64,000 nucleotides of DNA, taken from contig NZ_QXPZ01000023.1 of assembly GCF_003664595.1 (NCBI RefSeq), positions 1 through 64,000 on the forward strand. Reading direction: 5' to 3'. This DNA is from Atopobacter sp. AH10 (lineage in GTDB: Bacteria > Bacillota > Bacilli > Lactobacillales > Aerococcaceae). Position 1 is the first letter of the stretch; each line of letters opens with the position of its first letter. Shown here piece after piece: positions 19,413-29,154 of the stretch. The position numbers and the translations under genes are program-made. Under the pieces are notes generated by a model. It worked only from the letters and a program-made list of their open reading frames with translations, was not told where the DNA came from and did no database searches.

Positions 19413-20639
19413 CTACCGAAGAATATCAATAACGTTCTTAGCTGCAGCACTTTTGGCGGGGAAAACGCTAAATGCTATCCCAATAAGCACTGATACACCT
19501 ATTGCTAGACTGATACTGAAAAAGTCGAGATAGATATTGAAAGGAAGAGCTAGACTGATGAGATAAGCACATAAGACGCCTAAGATATAGCCAATTACTC
19601 CTCCGATAAAAGTCAGTACAATCCCTTCAATCAAGAATTGCTTTTGAATATCGCTAGCTGTCGCTCCTAAAGCCCGACGAATCCCTATTTCTTTAGTCCG
19701 CTCAGAAACAGAAATATACATCATATTCATTACCCCAACACCAGCAATAAGAAGAGAAATCCCGGCAACTGCCGATACGAAGTAGGTTGCCATATCCAAG
19801 GTTTTGCCAATCTCATTCATCACTTCAGACATATCAAAATACTCATACTTCCCTAATTGCCGGCAGGATCCTTGTGCATTTAAATAGGTTTGCACATCGT
19901 CAGCTACTGTTTTGGAATCATAGCTTTTCTTGACATAAACGGTCAAGTTCAAGCGATTATTATCTTGAGGGTAATAACGGAAGTAGGATCGGTCTGGGAT
20001 AATGGCATCCCCAGTATTAGCATCAGGCTTTTTATCACTAAAACTAATACTGATACTTTGATCCTTATGACGGAAGGTTCCCACAATAGTAAATTGCACG
20101 TCTCCAATGGCCACCGCATGATTCAAACTATTTGAAGAGGAACCATACATTTTTTCCGCTAACTCCGTTGATATCAGAGCCACTCTTCTATAAGCTTCAT
20201 TATCTGTATTGGTCAATGAGCGCCCTTCTACCACTTGGCTTTGATCAAATTCCTCGACTCTTGAAATAACCCCTTCTTTGTTAGCATTACGCCCTTCTAT
20301 ATTTTGGTAGAATTGACCATCATCATTAGGCTTTTTAAATTCAGCTTTTTCTACCCCCTTGATTTTTTCGATAGCAGAAAAATCCCCTTCTGAAAATGGC
20401 GAAAGCTTGCTCATATCCAACGTTGGTGAAGTTGGTGTGAAATAAAATTGTATAGGCACAGCTCCTGTTTTATTATTCGTCAATGATTGAACCGCTTGAC
20501 GTTGGAATCCCTTCCCCAGACTAATAATTGTAATAACGGCAGCAATCCCAATAATAATCCCTAGCATGGTCAAAATTGATCTTCTAGCATTTTTCCTTAG
20601 AGAGCTTAAAGCTTCTGTTAATAAGACGCCTGTATTCAT
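19413..20639 (-). CDS. MacB-like ABC transporter permease
   Basis: The 408-residue protein has an N-terminal segment (ILTMLGIIIGIAAVITIISL), a large extracytoplasmic MacB_PCD-type domain (about 45-270), and three C-terminal membrane helices of the FtsX core, including VMNMMYISVSERTKEIGIRRALGAT. It completes an adaptor-ATPase-permease transporter with the two genes upstream. Such systems export peptides or antibiotics in Firmicutes; the substrate is unknown. It starts one base inside the ATPase stop. Confidence 0.92.
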   Translation of the reverse strand: MNTGVLLTEALSSLRKNARRSILTMLGIIIGIAAVITIISLGKGFQRQAVQSLTNNKTGAVPIQFYFTPTSPTLDMSKLSPFSEGDFSAIEKIKGVEKAEFKKPNDDGQFYQNIEGRNANKEGVISRVEEFDQSQVVEGRSLTNTDNEAYRRVALISTELAEKMYGSSSNSLNHAVAIGDVQFTIVGTFRHKDQSISISFSDKKPDANTGDAIIPDRSYFRYYPQDNNRLNLTVYVKKSYDSKTVADDVQTYLNAQGSCRQLGKYEYFDMSEVMNEIGKTLDMATYFVSAVAGISLLIAGVGVMNMMYISVSERTKEIGIRRALGATASDIQKQFLIEGIVLTFIGGVIGYILGVLCAYLISLALPFNIYLDFFSISLAIGVSVLIGIAFSVFPAKSAAAKNVIDILR

Positions 20640-21319
20640 TAACCTAGCACCTCATCTTTCAGAACCTGTCCGTCCTTTATTTTAATACTATGGGTGGCAA
20701 AGCGCTCCAAGGATGGGTCGTGCGTTACCATAATGATGGTCACTTGATCTTCTTCATTAAGCTCTCGCAAAAGATCCATAATCTTAGCTGATGTTTTGGA
20801 GTCCAAGGCCCCAGTTGGTTCATCAGCTATAATAAAACGTGGTCGATTCACAATAGCCCGAGCTATAGCAACACGTTGTTTTTGCCCACCAGAAAGTTGA
20901 TTCGGGTAATGATCCATCCGATCAGCTAGACCGACTCGAGTCAGGACTTCTTTTACCCGATCATGTGTTTGAGAAGGAAGCATACCCGCATACAAGAGTG
21001 GCACACGCACATTGTCAGCAACATTTAAAGTATTGATCAAATTAAAATCTTGAAAGACAAAACCTACTGTCTTATTGCGAATTTTGGCTAATGCATCATC
21101 CGTTTTCGCTTTAACTAATTCATTATCAAAAACATATGCCCCTTCAAATTTACGGTCTAAAAAGCCCAAGACATTAATCAAAGTCGATTTCCCTGACCCA
21201 GAAGGCCCCATGACGGTGACAAATTCCCCAGATTCAATTCTTAGGTTAATATCCTGCAGGACTTGTAAACTTGTTTCACCCGTTTGATAAAATTTATTGA
21301 TATTTGTTAGATGAATCAT
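20639..21319 (-). CDS. ABC transporter ATP-binding protein (MacB/LolD type)
   Basis: I take the ATG at 21319 ([10 protein letters not shown]), with GAGGGAAGG before it; a longer frame to 21385 would overlap the adaptor gene. The 226 residues contain [30 protein letters not shown] and [14 protein letters not shown]. It drives the permease encoded next. The operon order is membrane protein, adaptor, ATPase, permease. Confidence 0.93.
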   Translation of the reverse strand: MIHLTNINKFYQTGETSLQVLQDINLRIESGEFVTVMGPSGSGKSTLINVLGFLDRKFEGAYVFDNELVKAKTDDALAKIRNKTVGFVFQDFNLINTLNVADNVRVPLLYAGMLPSQTHDRVKEVLTRVGLADRMDHYPNQLSGGQKQRVAIARAIVNRPRFIIADEPTGALDSKTSAKIMDLLRELNEEDQVTIIMVTHDPSLERFATHSIKIKDGQVLKDEVLG

Positions 21320-21329
21320 TGGCCTTCCC

Positions 21330-22631
21330 TCACTTTGCTTGGGAAGCGTCATCGATTTGATCACCGTCTTTTGCAGAATGAGCATCCGTTAAGATACGAT
21401 CACCCTTTTTCAAACCAGACATAACCACTAGATTGATCCCTCTTTTTTCTACGCTTACCTTTTCTTGCTTAACCTTGCCATTAACAATTTTCATCACATA
21501 GTATTGACCAGATTTTTTCTTAAAAGCTGTAGCTGGAACATCATATCCATCAACAGGGATTTCCAGACTGACTGAATAGCCAATATGCACTTTCTTATCC
21601 GGAACAACTTGGAAACCGTAAGTAGTCGCATCAATAGCACTAGAATTTTGCCCAGCTGATTTTCCTGCATCTCCTGAGCTTTGACTTGCCCCAGAATTAG
21701 CAGTGGCCATATTATTCGGCAGTTCATCAACAGCTGATACATGCCCTTTAACAGTCCTATCTTCTGCCTTGACGTAAATTTTCACCTTTTTATCGCGTTT
21801 CAAGCGAGCATAGTCATATTCACTAATAGAAGAATTGATGACTAATTCTTTAGCTACTAAACGAACTAGGGGGACTTGGCTATTATAAACGCCTTCTTCA
21901 TTCACATAAACAAAACCATCGTAGTCAGCATAAACAATCGGCTTTTGATCTCTCTTCGCACGCAAGAGTTTCTTCTCTACTTCCTTAATGGCAGAGTTCA
22001 CTTGGTCGATTGCTGGATCCCCAGTTGAAGGGATCGAATAGTCTATCTTACCAGTAGCTACTTGACTGCCAGAAGAACTATTATCATTTTCCCCTGCGCT
22101 TATTGTATCAGTCGGCTCATCAACCGTTTCATTCTCTATATCCGCTACTCCATTAGCCCCTGTATCGCCTTTACCATAGACATAGTTTGCGTCCAAAGGG
22201 TAACCAGCATAGTTATAATCTTTCCCTGTTAACTTTTTCCGTTGGCGAATCAAACGAATTCTCTGATTGTAGAGATTGGTTTGTTCCTCCAACAAATCCG
22301 CCACTGCATCTTTTGTTTGATTACTGCTATCCACATATTCAAACAGCGGATCACCTTTTTTTACATATTGGCCATTTTGCACATAAATTCTAGCCACTTG
22401 CCCCTTTTCATTATTGGCAAAATACCCCTTATCAACATTAGAGCTTATTTTCCCATTTGCGGTTAATGGCGCTTGTTCAACTATGGTATAGATTCTATCC
22501 GTCTTACTAGATTCAGCTTCTTGACCTAACTTTCCACCAAAGCCAAAAGCTACATTCCCAGCTAAAGTAAGTGTCGCCAGGCTTCCTATGCCTATTAAAG
22601 CCATTTTTGCAATTTTAACTGTATCCGCCAT
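21330..22631 (-). CDS. Membrane-fusion (HlyD/MacA-type) adaptor of the ABC system
   Basis: The 433 residues open with a membrane anchor (IAKMALIGIGSLATLTLAG). A lipoyl-like segment follows (VARIYVQNGQYVKKGDPLFE), then a helical hairpin, a low-complexity Ser/Asn insert, a second half-lipoyl region (ADYDGFVYVNEEGVYN) and C-terminal beta-barrel parts (SGLKKGDRILTDAHSAKDGD). This is the Gram-positive form of RND/MacA adaptors. It lies directly upstream of its ATPase. Confidence 0.88.
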   Translation of the reverse strand: MADTVKIAKMALIGIGSLATLTLAGNVAFGFGGKLGQEAESSKTDRIYTIVEQAPLTANGKISSNVDKGYFANNEKGQVARIYVQNGQYVKKGDPLFEYVDSSNQTKDAVADLLEEQTNLYNQRIRLIRQRKKLTGKDYNYAGYPLDANYVYGKGDTGANGVADIENETVDEPTDTISAGENDNSSSGSQVATGKIDYSIPSTGDPAIDQVNSAIKEVEKKLLRAKRDQKPIVYADYDGFVYVNEEGVYNSQVPLVRLVAKELVINSSISEYDYARLKRDKKVKIYVKAEDRTVKGHVSAVDELPNNMATANSGASQSSGDAGKSAGQNSSAIDATTYGFQVVPDKKVHIGYSVSLEIPVDGYDVPATAFKKKSGQYYVMKIVNGKVKQEKVSVEKRGINLVVMSGLKKGDRILTDAHSAKDGDQIDDASQAK

Positions 22632-23149
22632 TAACCTTTTCTCCCCACTTTCAACCTGATCTTCTTAAACATCCCTTGATTAAAAATTCTTTCTTCTTCA
22701 TCCATTTCTCGATGGCTTCGTTTTAATTGCCGTAACAGCCAATAAGGATAGGCAATCATGGCCAAATACAAGCCAAAACTCACTCCACTAGTCCCTATAG
22801 TAACCATCAGCGGTAGACTAGGCATCATTCTACGAGCAATTACCACATCAAACAAAGTCACTAATAGCAAATATACTGCATTAGCTTCAAATACAAATTT
22901 CTCTGGCAATTCTTCTTCCTTAGCTAAGCGGTAATTATGCCAATATAAAACGCCTAAAGCTAATAGGGCTAACAAAATAAAGAAAGTCATTCCTATCGCA
23001 AAAGGTGTTTTTTGAGCAGATAAATTAATAGTCAATGCGCCAGCTTTTGTACTGACTAGCTTTCCAGTTAAACGCTTGATCAAACTAAAACTTCGATTCA
23101 AAAAAGCCAATACTTGAATAATCAGTAAGAGCAAAGAAAAGTTCTTCAC
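22631..23149 (-). CDS. Integral membrane protein of the ABC efflux operon, unknown family
   Basis: The 172-residue product has about four membrane segments (around 3-18, 50-70, 88-106 and 113-135) and ends in a charged cytoplasmic tail. It starts at GTG with a weak AAAGAAA site. Its stop overlaps the adaptor start (TAATG), so the genes are co-translated. I do not recognise the family; operon position suggests an accessory part of the exporter. Confidence 0.75.
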   Translation of the reverse strand: MKNFSLLLLIIQVLAFLNRSFSLIKRLTGKLVSTKAGALTINLSAQKTPFAIGMTFFILLALLALGVLYWHNYRLAKEEELPEKFVFEANAVYLLLVTLFDVVIARRMMPSLPLMVTIGTSGVSFGLYLAMIAYPYWLLRQLKRSHREMDEEERIFNQGMFKKIRLKVGRKG

Positions 23150-23263
23150 TTTCTTTAATTTATTTTTTCTAGATCATCTAACATAAGCCTTCCTCTTTTC
23201 TTCAGATTTTTTCAGGAACCCTTCTGAACCAGTAATAGTCACAGCAACAAATTCCAACTCAAA

Positions 23264-23680
23264 CTACTCCAATGGCTTCTGGGATTCTTTTTCTAACAGG
23301 CGAAGACTCGCTCTATAATAAAGGGCATAACTAAAGATTGCTAAGAAAATCGCCCCTCCCCCTATAATGAAAGCCAACTGCGACAGACGTAACAAACGTG
23401 CAAAGCCCAAGCCCATAAAGGCGAAGCAGAAACTTTTCCACCACACCGTCTTCGTTTCAGCCAATTCATTTAAGGTCAAAAAGAAAAACCAATAACCGAG
23501 CCCTGCTCCCATCACAGCAATCAAAGGATTAAAAACAAAGGCAGGTACTAAGGGGAATCCTAGCCATAAGTCTATACTAAAGACAGTTCCAGCTAAAAAA
23601 ATTCCAGTTAATCCTGCTATTCTTAATCGTTTTAATGAAGATAAGTTCTGTGTTCCTTTAATAAAGGTATATTGTAACAT
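23264..23680 (-). CDS. Small integral membrane protein, unknown function
   Basis: The 138-residue product has four hydrophobic segments and a polar N-terminus. AAAGGAGAAAAA precedes the ATG at 23680. It lies 115 bases upstream of the exporter operon on the same strand and may be its first gene. I do not recognise a family motif. Confidence 0.7.
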   Translation of the reverse strand: MLQYTFIKGTQNLSSLKRLRIAGLTGIFLAGTVFSIDLWLGFPLVPAFVFNPLIAVMGAGLGYWFFFLTLNELAETKTVWWKSFCFAFMGLGFARLLRLSQLAFIIGGGAIFLAIFSYALYYRASLRLLEKESQKPLE

Positions 23681-23856
23681 GTTTTTTCTCCTTTAATCGT
23701 CTTCACTCTCATCTCCATTCTAACAAAACTCTGATATAATGTAAACACAAAGATCTGTAAAAAACATCCGTCCAAAGACGGATAAGTCTATACTTTGCAT
23801 AAAACGTTTTTGAAGTCTCATATAGACTATTTTCTCATGTTAACAAGGAGATCCAC

Positions 23857-24663
23857 ATGCTAAAGCATTTTTACCTCTTTTCCTACCCAAATGACTGGCA
23901 AAGGGAGGGACTTGCCCCATTCGTTCTCGATGATACACTACTCCACTATATCAGTCAGCGACAAGATTCCGGCGCATGTCACTTTTGGCCTAGTCACAAG
24001 CGGGTTATTTTAGGCGCCATGGATAAGCGTTTGCCTTATTTTGAAGACGCTATCTTATCCTTAGAAAAAGCTGGGTATCCTCCAGTTGTGCGTACTGCAG
24101 GAGGTTTAGGTGTAGTAGACGACCCAGGCGTATTGAATTTTTCTTTACTCCTAGCTAATCCTCATCAAAAGATTTCCATCGATGGCGCCTACGAGATCAT
24201 GCTAGACCTTATCCGTTCTTGGCTAGCCCCTTACCGATTAGAAGTCACCCACCAAGAAGTCCCTGATTCTTATTGCCCAGGAAGTTACGATCTCACTGTT
24301 AATGGGAAAAAAATTGCTGGTTTAGCTCAACGCCGTTTGTCACACGCTGTTGGTATAATGATTTATCTCAGCCTTTCTGGCAAGCAAGAGGAGAGAGGCC
24401 AATTGATGAGAAATTTCTATACAATCGGCCAAGGCAATGAGCCCATAAAAGGGACTTACCCAGCAATTGACCCTTCTAGTATGACCAGCATAGAAAACTT
24501 ACTCGGTCTAACCATCACGAGAGAACAAGCCATTGATCAACTCATCAGCCTAATTAGCCATCGTTGGCCACTTCAAGAAGGTCAGATGGACTGGTTAGAT
24601 CCAGACCGTTTATATAAAAATTGGCAAAAAATTTCAAGGCGCCAAAAAGGAAGCAAAATTTGA
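23857..24663 (+). CDS. LipL-type octanoyl/lipoyl amidotransferase
   Basis: The 268-residue BPL/LplA/LipB-fold protein has the LipL hallmarks: RTAGGLGVVDDPGVLN in place of the RRxSGGGAV loop, and a catalytic cysteine (C140) in PDSYCPGSYDL followed by NGKKIAGLAQRR. LipL moves octanoyl or lipoyl from GcvH to E2 subunits. CAAGGAG lies before the ATG. It is followed by the HD gene, the same neighbourhood as B. subtilis lipL(ywfL)-ywfO. Confidence 0.88.
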   Translation: MLKHFYLFSYPNDWQREGLAPFVLDDTLLHYISQRQDSGACHFWPSHKRVILGAMDKRLPYFEDAILSLEKAGYPPVVRTAGGLGVVDDPGVLNFSLLLANPHQKISIDGAYEIMLDLIRSWLAPYRLEVTHQEVPDSYCPGSYDLTVNGKKIAGLAQRRLSHAVGIMIYLSLSGKQEERGQLMRNFYTIGQGNEPIKGTYPAIDPSSMTSIENLLGLTITREQAIDQLISLISHRWPLQEGQMDWLDPDRLYKNWQKISRRQKGSKI

Positions 24664-24682
24664 TGTTTAAAGGAGGTTACTT

Positions 24683-26029
24683 ATGTATTTCTATAGTCCA
24701 ACCCTCAAACAGGAAAAAGTCTTTCGTGATCCTATCCACGACCATATTCATATCCAACATCAATTGATATTGGACATTATTAATTGCCGAGAATTTCAAC
24801 GTCTCCGCCGCATTAAACAAACAGGTACTTCCCTTTATACCTTCCACGGGGCAGAACATTCTCGTTTTGGTCATTGTGTAGGGGTATACGAAATAGCTAG
24901 ACGGATCTGCGACCATTTCAAACGCAACTATCCTAGCCAAAAAGAAGGCGATGGCCTATGGGACGACCGCAATCGGATACTAGTCCTCTGCGCTGCCCTT
25001 TTACACGACTTAGGTCATGGGCCTTTCTCCCACGCCTTTGAAAAGATCTTTCAAACCAACCACGAAGACATCACAGTCGCCCTAATCCTTTCAGAAGAAA
25101 CAGAAGTTCATCAGGTCTTGGCTCGAGTCCATCCAGATTTCCCCAAAGCCGTCGCTTCTATTATCCAAAAAACGCATCCTAATAAACAGTTAGTTCAACT
25201 GATCTCTAGTCAAATCGATGCCGATCGAATGGATTATCTCTTGCGAGATGCTTACTACACTGGCGTCAATTATGGCAGATTCGATTTATCCCGAATTTTA
25301 CGCGTCATGTTACCTAAGAAAAACGGAATTGCTTTTCACCTATCTGGCATGCATGCTGTAGAAGATTACGTTTTGAGCCGTTATCAAATGTATATGCAAG
25401 TCTATTTTCACCCCGTTTCAAGAGGAGTAGAGGTTCTATTAAACCACTTACTCAAACGAGCTAAATACGACTATGGTCATCCTTCTCATCCCCTTCATCA
25501 CTCTGCAAGCCTACTCGCCCCTTTCTTTACAGGAGATTGGAGCTTGGAAGACTATCTTAAGTTAGATGATGGTGTCCTCAGCACTTACTTCACCCATTGG
25601 CTAGAGGAAGAAGATCCTATCCTCAGCGATCTAGCAGGTCGCTTCCTTAGTCGAAAACCTTTTAAATCTGTAGCCTTTGATCAGGAAAAAGACCAAGACA
25701 AAATAGACAGACTAACCCAAATAATTAAAGAACTCGGCTACGATACTAACTATTACACCGCCCTCAATTCAAGCTATGACTTGCCTTATGACTTTTACCG
25801 GCCAGGCCAGAAAAAGAATAGAACGGAAATTGAATTACTTCGTTCAGACGGTCAATTCATCGAGCTCTCTCTAGTATCAGAAGTTGTTCACGCCATCACA
25901 GGAAAGGCTCGTGGAGATAACCGTTTCTATTTTCCAAGAGAAATCCTTTACCCTGAGACAAATTCTGTCAGCCTCTTTAATGACCTTATCGCAGAGTTTC
26001 AACAGCTCATTCAGCAATTGTCCCATTAA
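24683..26029 (+). CDS. HD-domain phosphohydrolase, YwfO type
   Basis: The 448 residues carry a full HD domain: HSRFGHCVGVYEIARR, the HD pair in AALLHDLGHGPFSHAFE, and DADRMDYLLRDAYYTG. The pattern matches the dNTPase-like COG1078 family. Biochemical substrate in this organism is not known. AAAGGAGGTTACTT stands ahead of the ATG, 20 bases after lipL, so the two are likely co-transcribed. Confidence 0.9.
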   Translation: MYFYSPTLKQEKVFRDPIHDHIHIQHQLILDIINCREFQRLRRIKQTGTSLYTFHGAEHSRFGHCVGVYEIARRICDHFKRNYPSQKEGDGLWDDRNRILVLCAALLHDLGHGPFSHAFEKIFQTNHEDITVALILSEETEVHQVLARVHPDFPKAVASIIQKTHPNKQLVQLISSQIDADRMDYLLRDAYYTGVNYGRFDLSRILRVMLPKKNGIAFHLSGMHAVEDYVLSRYQMYMQVYFHPVSRGVEVLLNHLLKRAKYDYGHPSHPLHHSASLLAPFFTGDWSLEDYLKLDDGVLSTYFTHWLEEEDPILSDLAGRFLSRKPFKSVAFDQEKDQDKIDRLTQIIKELGYDTNYYTALNSSYDLPYDFYRPGQKKNRTEIELLRSDGQFIELSLVSEVVHAITGKARGDNRFYFPREILYPETNSVSLFNDLIAEFQQLIQQLSH

Positions 26030-26110
26030 CTATGCCAAAAAAGCGACAGTAAACTGCATTATGCAACAAGTTATTCGTTAAGGACTATCTATTCTAAAGG
26101 AGATTTTATT

Positions 26111-27028
26111 ATGACACAAGCAACAGCTTATCAAGAACCTCTCTTTTTACACGCCCACTTTTCCCCAAAAATTTGGGGGCATGAAGACTGGGTCATTTCC
26201 GCCCATAAAAACGGTCCTTCTATTGTAGCAGAAGGAACTTTCAAAGGTCTAACATTGACCCAAGTGTGGGAAGAACATCCAGAAATATTTGGTGTAGATA
26301 CTAGCAAAGCTTTCCCACTGTTAGTAAAAGTCCTCTATGTTGACCAAGATCTTTCTGTCCAAGTCCACCCAGATAACGCCTATGCTTTAGCCCATGAAGG
26401 TGAATACGGTAAAAACGAATGCTGGTATATTTTAGATGCGATTCCTAATGCCTCTATCGTTTATGGGCATCATGCGCAAACGAAGAAAGAATTCGCCCAA
26501 TTATTAAATGAAGGGCGCTTCTGTGAACTACTGGCTAGCCTTCCAGTAAAAAAAGGAGATTTTGTTAATGTCCCAACAGGTACTATTCATGCCCTTAAGG
26601 CCGGCTTGGTTGCCCTTGAAATCCAACAAAGTAGCGACACCACTTATCGTCTCTACGATTACGATCGTGTGAACAAAGATACCGGTATGAAGCGTGAACT
26701 CCACCTCAAACAAGCTATAGATGTTACACGTGTTCCTCATGAAGTCATCCCTTACACGCCTAAAATAGAAAAGCTTGCTCATGGCCAATTAACAACCTTA
26801 CTGGAGAATGACTACTTTATCGTTCGCCACTTAGAGCTAAAAGGCAAAGCAAACTTAGAAGCTAGTGCTCCCTACAGCCTGCTAGATATTTTTGAAGGGG
26901 AAGGACGCTTGCTCATCAATGACAAGATTTACCCGCTCACAAATACTAGCCACCTCATTCTCCCTAACGGTGTTACATCCTACCAGATTGAGGGAGATCT
27001 ACAATTGATGCTCAGCACAGCTAAATAG
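26111..27028 (+). CDS. manA: Mannose-6-phosphate isomerase, class I
   Basis: The 305-residue cupin-type isomerase has the zinc-site motifs SVQVHPDNAYA and YGKNECWYILD, plus VPTGTIHALKAGLVALEIQQ. It converts mannose-6-P and fructose-6-P. Length fits the short Firmicutes form. TAAAGGAG precedes the ATG. Confidence 0.94.
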   Translation: MTQATAYQEPLFLHAHFSPKIWGHEDWVISAHKNGPSIVAEGTFKGLTLTQVWEEHPEIFGVDTSKAFPLLVKVLYVDQDLSVQVHPDNAYALAHEGEYGKNECWYILDAIPNASIVYGHHAQTKKEFAQLLNEGRFCELLASLPVKKGDFVNVPTGTIHALKAGLVALEIQQSSDTTYRLYDYDRVNKDTGMKRELHLKQAIDVTRVPHEVIPYTPKIEKLAHGQLTTLLENDYFIVRHLELKGKANLEASAPYSLLDIFEGEGRLLINDKIYPLTNTSHLILPNGVTSYQIEGDLQLMLSTAK

Positions 27029-27212
27029 ACTCCCTTTGCCTTAATCATTTAATCTCTCGACTCTTCGGACTTCCTGCCTGTGGTTTTTTTCACCTTCCCC
27101 CACTATTTATTGGTATAGGATATCGTTATAATACAGATGATGTCTTAATTATTCCATTATCGGGTATAGTAGCCTCTACTCATCCCTCATTAACGAATAA
27201 GGAGAACACAAT

Positions 27213-28157
27213 ATGATTTTATCTATTACATTAAATCCATCTATTGATATTTCTTACCCTTTAGAACATCTCAAGATCAATACGACAAACCGTCCTCTTG
27301 CTACTAGTAAAACTCCTGGGGGCAAAGGTTTAAATGTGACTCGAGTAGCAGCCCAACTCAAGCACCCAGTTATTGCTACAGGTTTCCTTGGTGGGAAATT
27401 AGGGGAATGGATCAATGAGCAATTGCTCCATTTGGATTATGTGACTCCAGATTTCTTCCCTATCGCTGGCGAAACACGCAATTGTATCGCTATCTTGCAT
27501 GATGATGGTCAGCAAACGGAAATCCTTGAAGCCGGTCCTGAAATCAGCGAACAAGAAGCACAGGGTTTCCTCACCCATATTGAAAAAATTTTCAATGAAC
27601 AATCTATTAATATTGTTACTATTTCAGGGAGTCTACCAAAAGGTTTAGCCAACGATTACTATAAACAAATCATCCAATTGGCCAATAAATTCGCTATTCC
27701 AACCATTCTAGATGTTTCAGGTAAGCCCTTGGATGCCATTTTAAATGGTGAGGTGAAACCTTTCGCCATCAAACCAAACGACGAGGAACTTTGCGCCATC
27801 GAAGGCATCCCTAGCACACGAGATCTCAAAATCTTAAAAGACATTCTTTCCAAAGACCTCTATAAAGGAATTCCTCTCATACTTGTTTCTTTAGGAAAGG
27901 ACGGAGCCTTTGTCCGCTATGACGGTCAATTCTACAAAGTAAGCATTCCACATTTAGATGTTGTTAACCCAGTAGGTTCTGGTGACTCAACCGTTGCTGG
28001 TCTGGCTGTTGCAACAGCTCAAGACGCTTTAATCGAAGCAATTGTAAAAACTGCCATGACAACAGGTATGCTCAATGCTATGGAAAAAGCAACAGGTTGC
28101 ATTAACCCAGCGCTTTTCGATAGTTATTACGAAAAAGTGATAGTCGAAAAACTTTAA
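27213..28157 (+). CDS. PfkB-family sugar-phosphate kinase (1-phosphofructokinase or tagatose-6-phosphate kinase)
   Basis: The 314 residues show the LacC/FruK branch of PfkB: SITLNPSIDISYPL at the N-terminus, TPGGKGLNVTRVAAQL, and the C-terminal anion hole and catalytic base in NPVGSGDSTVAGLAVA. It phosphorylates a C1 or C6 sugar phosphate; LacC and FruK cannot be told apart here since no PTS or lac genes adjoin. It is preceded by AAGGAG and followed by a strong terminator. Confidence 0.9.
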   Translation: MILSITLNPSIDISYPLEHLKINTTNRPLATSKTPGGKGLNVTRVAAQLKHPVIATGFLGGKLGEWINEQLLHLDYVTPDFFPIAGETRNCIAILHDDGQQTEILEAGPEISEQEAQGFLTHIEKIFNEQSINIVTISGSLPKGLANDYYKQIIQLANKFAIPTILDVSGKPLDAILNGEVKPFAIKPNDEELCAIEGIPSTRDLKILKDILSKDLYKGIPLILVSLGKDGAFVRYDGQFYKVSIPHLDVVNPVGSGDSTVAGLAVATAQDALIEAIVKTAMTTGMLNAMEKATGCINPALFDSYYEKVIVEKL

Positions 28158-28183
28158 TCAGGCAAATCATCTCTATTAAGTTT

Positions 28184-28222
28184 AAAAGGTCGCTACTTTC
28201 ACAAGTGACGACCTTTGTTTTT
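28184..28222 (+). terminator. Terminator of the PfkB-family kinase gene
   Basis: AAAGGTCG...CGACCTTT with an inner stem, then G and six Ts. It ends about 20 bases before the next gene. Confidence 0.85.
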
Positions 28223-28240
28223 TCAAGGAAAGGAGTTTTT

Positions 28241-28765
28241 ATGTCACATTACAGCATCCGACTCGCTCAAAAAGAAGACCTTCCTTCTATTATAGATTTA
28301 ATCCAACAAGGTCGTAGTCTATTAAAAGAACAAGGATCTCCACAATGGCAAGATGGTCACCCTACAGAAGAACGATTAGCTCAAGACATCTGCCAAAAAG
28401 CCTCTTATTTATTACTCGTAGATGGCAAAATTGCAGGAACAGCCGCCTTGCTTGAAGGCCCTGAACCCTCCTATGAAAAGATTTATGACGGGTCTTGGTT
28501 TGACAACGAAGCTCCCTATGCTAGCATTCATCGCTTGACCATTTCTCCTAATTACCGAGGAAAAAAATTATCTTCAGTTTTTCTAAAAGAACTCATCCAA
28601 TTAGCCAAGAAAGACAAAATCCCCTATATGCGAATTGATACACATATCCTAAACAAAGGTATGCAAAAAAATATTCATTCGGTTGGCTTCTGCTTTAGAG
28701 GAATTATATATGTATCAGCTAACCCAGACGGCCATCGCCTAGCATATGAACTGCCCTTACTCTAA
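28241..28765 (+). CDS. GNAT family N-acetyltransferase
   Basis: I start at ATG 28241, which has AAAGGAGTTTTT before it. The 174-residue protein has the GNAT core: IRLAQKEDLPSIIDLI at the N-terminus, SIHRLTISPNYRGKKLSSVF (motif A; the loop is RGKKLS, a variant of RxxGxG/A), and a C-terminal GFCFRGIIYV. Its substrate is not predictable. It is the last clear host gene before the prophage. Confidence 0.85.
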   Translation: MSHYSIRLAQKEDLPSIIDLIQQGRSLLKEQGSPQWQDGHPTEERLAQDICQKASYLLLVDGKIAGTAALLEGPEPSYEKIYDGSWFDNEAPYASIHRLTISPNYRGKKLSSVFLKELIQLAKKDKIPYMRIDTHILNKGMQKNIHSVGFCFRGIIYVSANPDGHRLAYELPLL

Positions 28766-28970
28766 ACATCTGCTTGTACTTTGTAAGAAGCTATGGCACA
28801 GGTATAAACAAATTAATGAGATGTTAGCCTTAATATCCCATAAGTTATCTCTCCTTTCCCCTGCTTATGAGCCGGAGAATTCAGGGATGATAAAGGATAC
28901 CTGCACCCCTCAATTGAAAAGATTGCCCTTCATTCAATCCCTAGACCGTCCTTATTTCTAGATTGCCTCT
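28766..28970. other. Gene-poor space between host GNAT gene and repeats
   Basis: An open frame runs through the end of the GNAT gene to 28961, but it has no ribosome site and its product looks like no protein. I see no gene here. With the repeats to its right this is the host-prophage border zone. Confidence 0.4.
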
Positions 28971-29039
28971 CTAGCCTAAATTCCCCCAAAATTTGTTCAC
29001 TTGAATATTGGATAAATTTTTGGGGAATTTAGGCTCTAT
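28971..29039. repeat. Hairpin repeat family B, best preserved copy
   Basis: CTAGCCTAAATTCCCCCAAA at the left pairs with TTTTTGGGGAATTTAGGCT at the right across a 25-base middle with TTGGATAAATTTT. It matches the copy at 13676-13741 closely and 13553-13621 loosely. Confidence 0.75.
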
Positions 29040-29110
29040 ACTCCATTGACAAGATCTCACATACTTAAAAAACGAAAATTCCGATTAATATATACAGCAG
29101 GGAAAATATA

Positions 29111-29152
29111 AAGCGAGTACAAACGTTGTTAAATCAACATCTATACTCGCTT
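29111..29152. repeat. Hairpin repeat family A, copy 3 at the prophage edge
   Basis: AAGCGAGTACAAACGTTG pairs with CAACATCTATACTCGCTT, followed by T-rich sequence. As its reverse complement it matches 1869-1910 at 39 of 42 positions. It abuts the terminase remnant on the right. Confidence 0.75.
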
Positions 29153-29154
29153 TT

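Noticed and set aside
28746-28961. A 71-codon plus-strand frame overlapping the GNAT gene end
   Set aside because: No ribosome site, overlaps the end of a real gene, and the product has no recognisable features.
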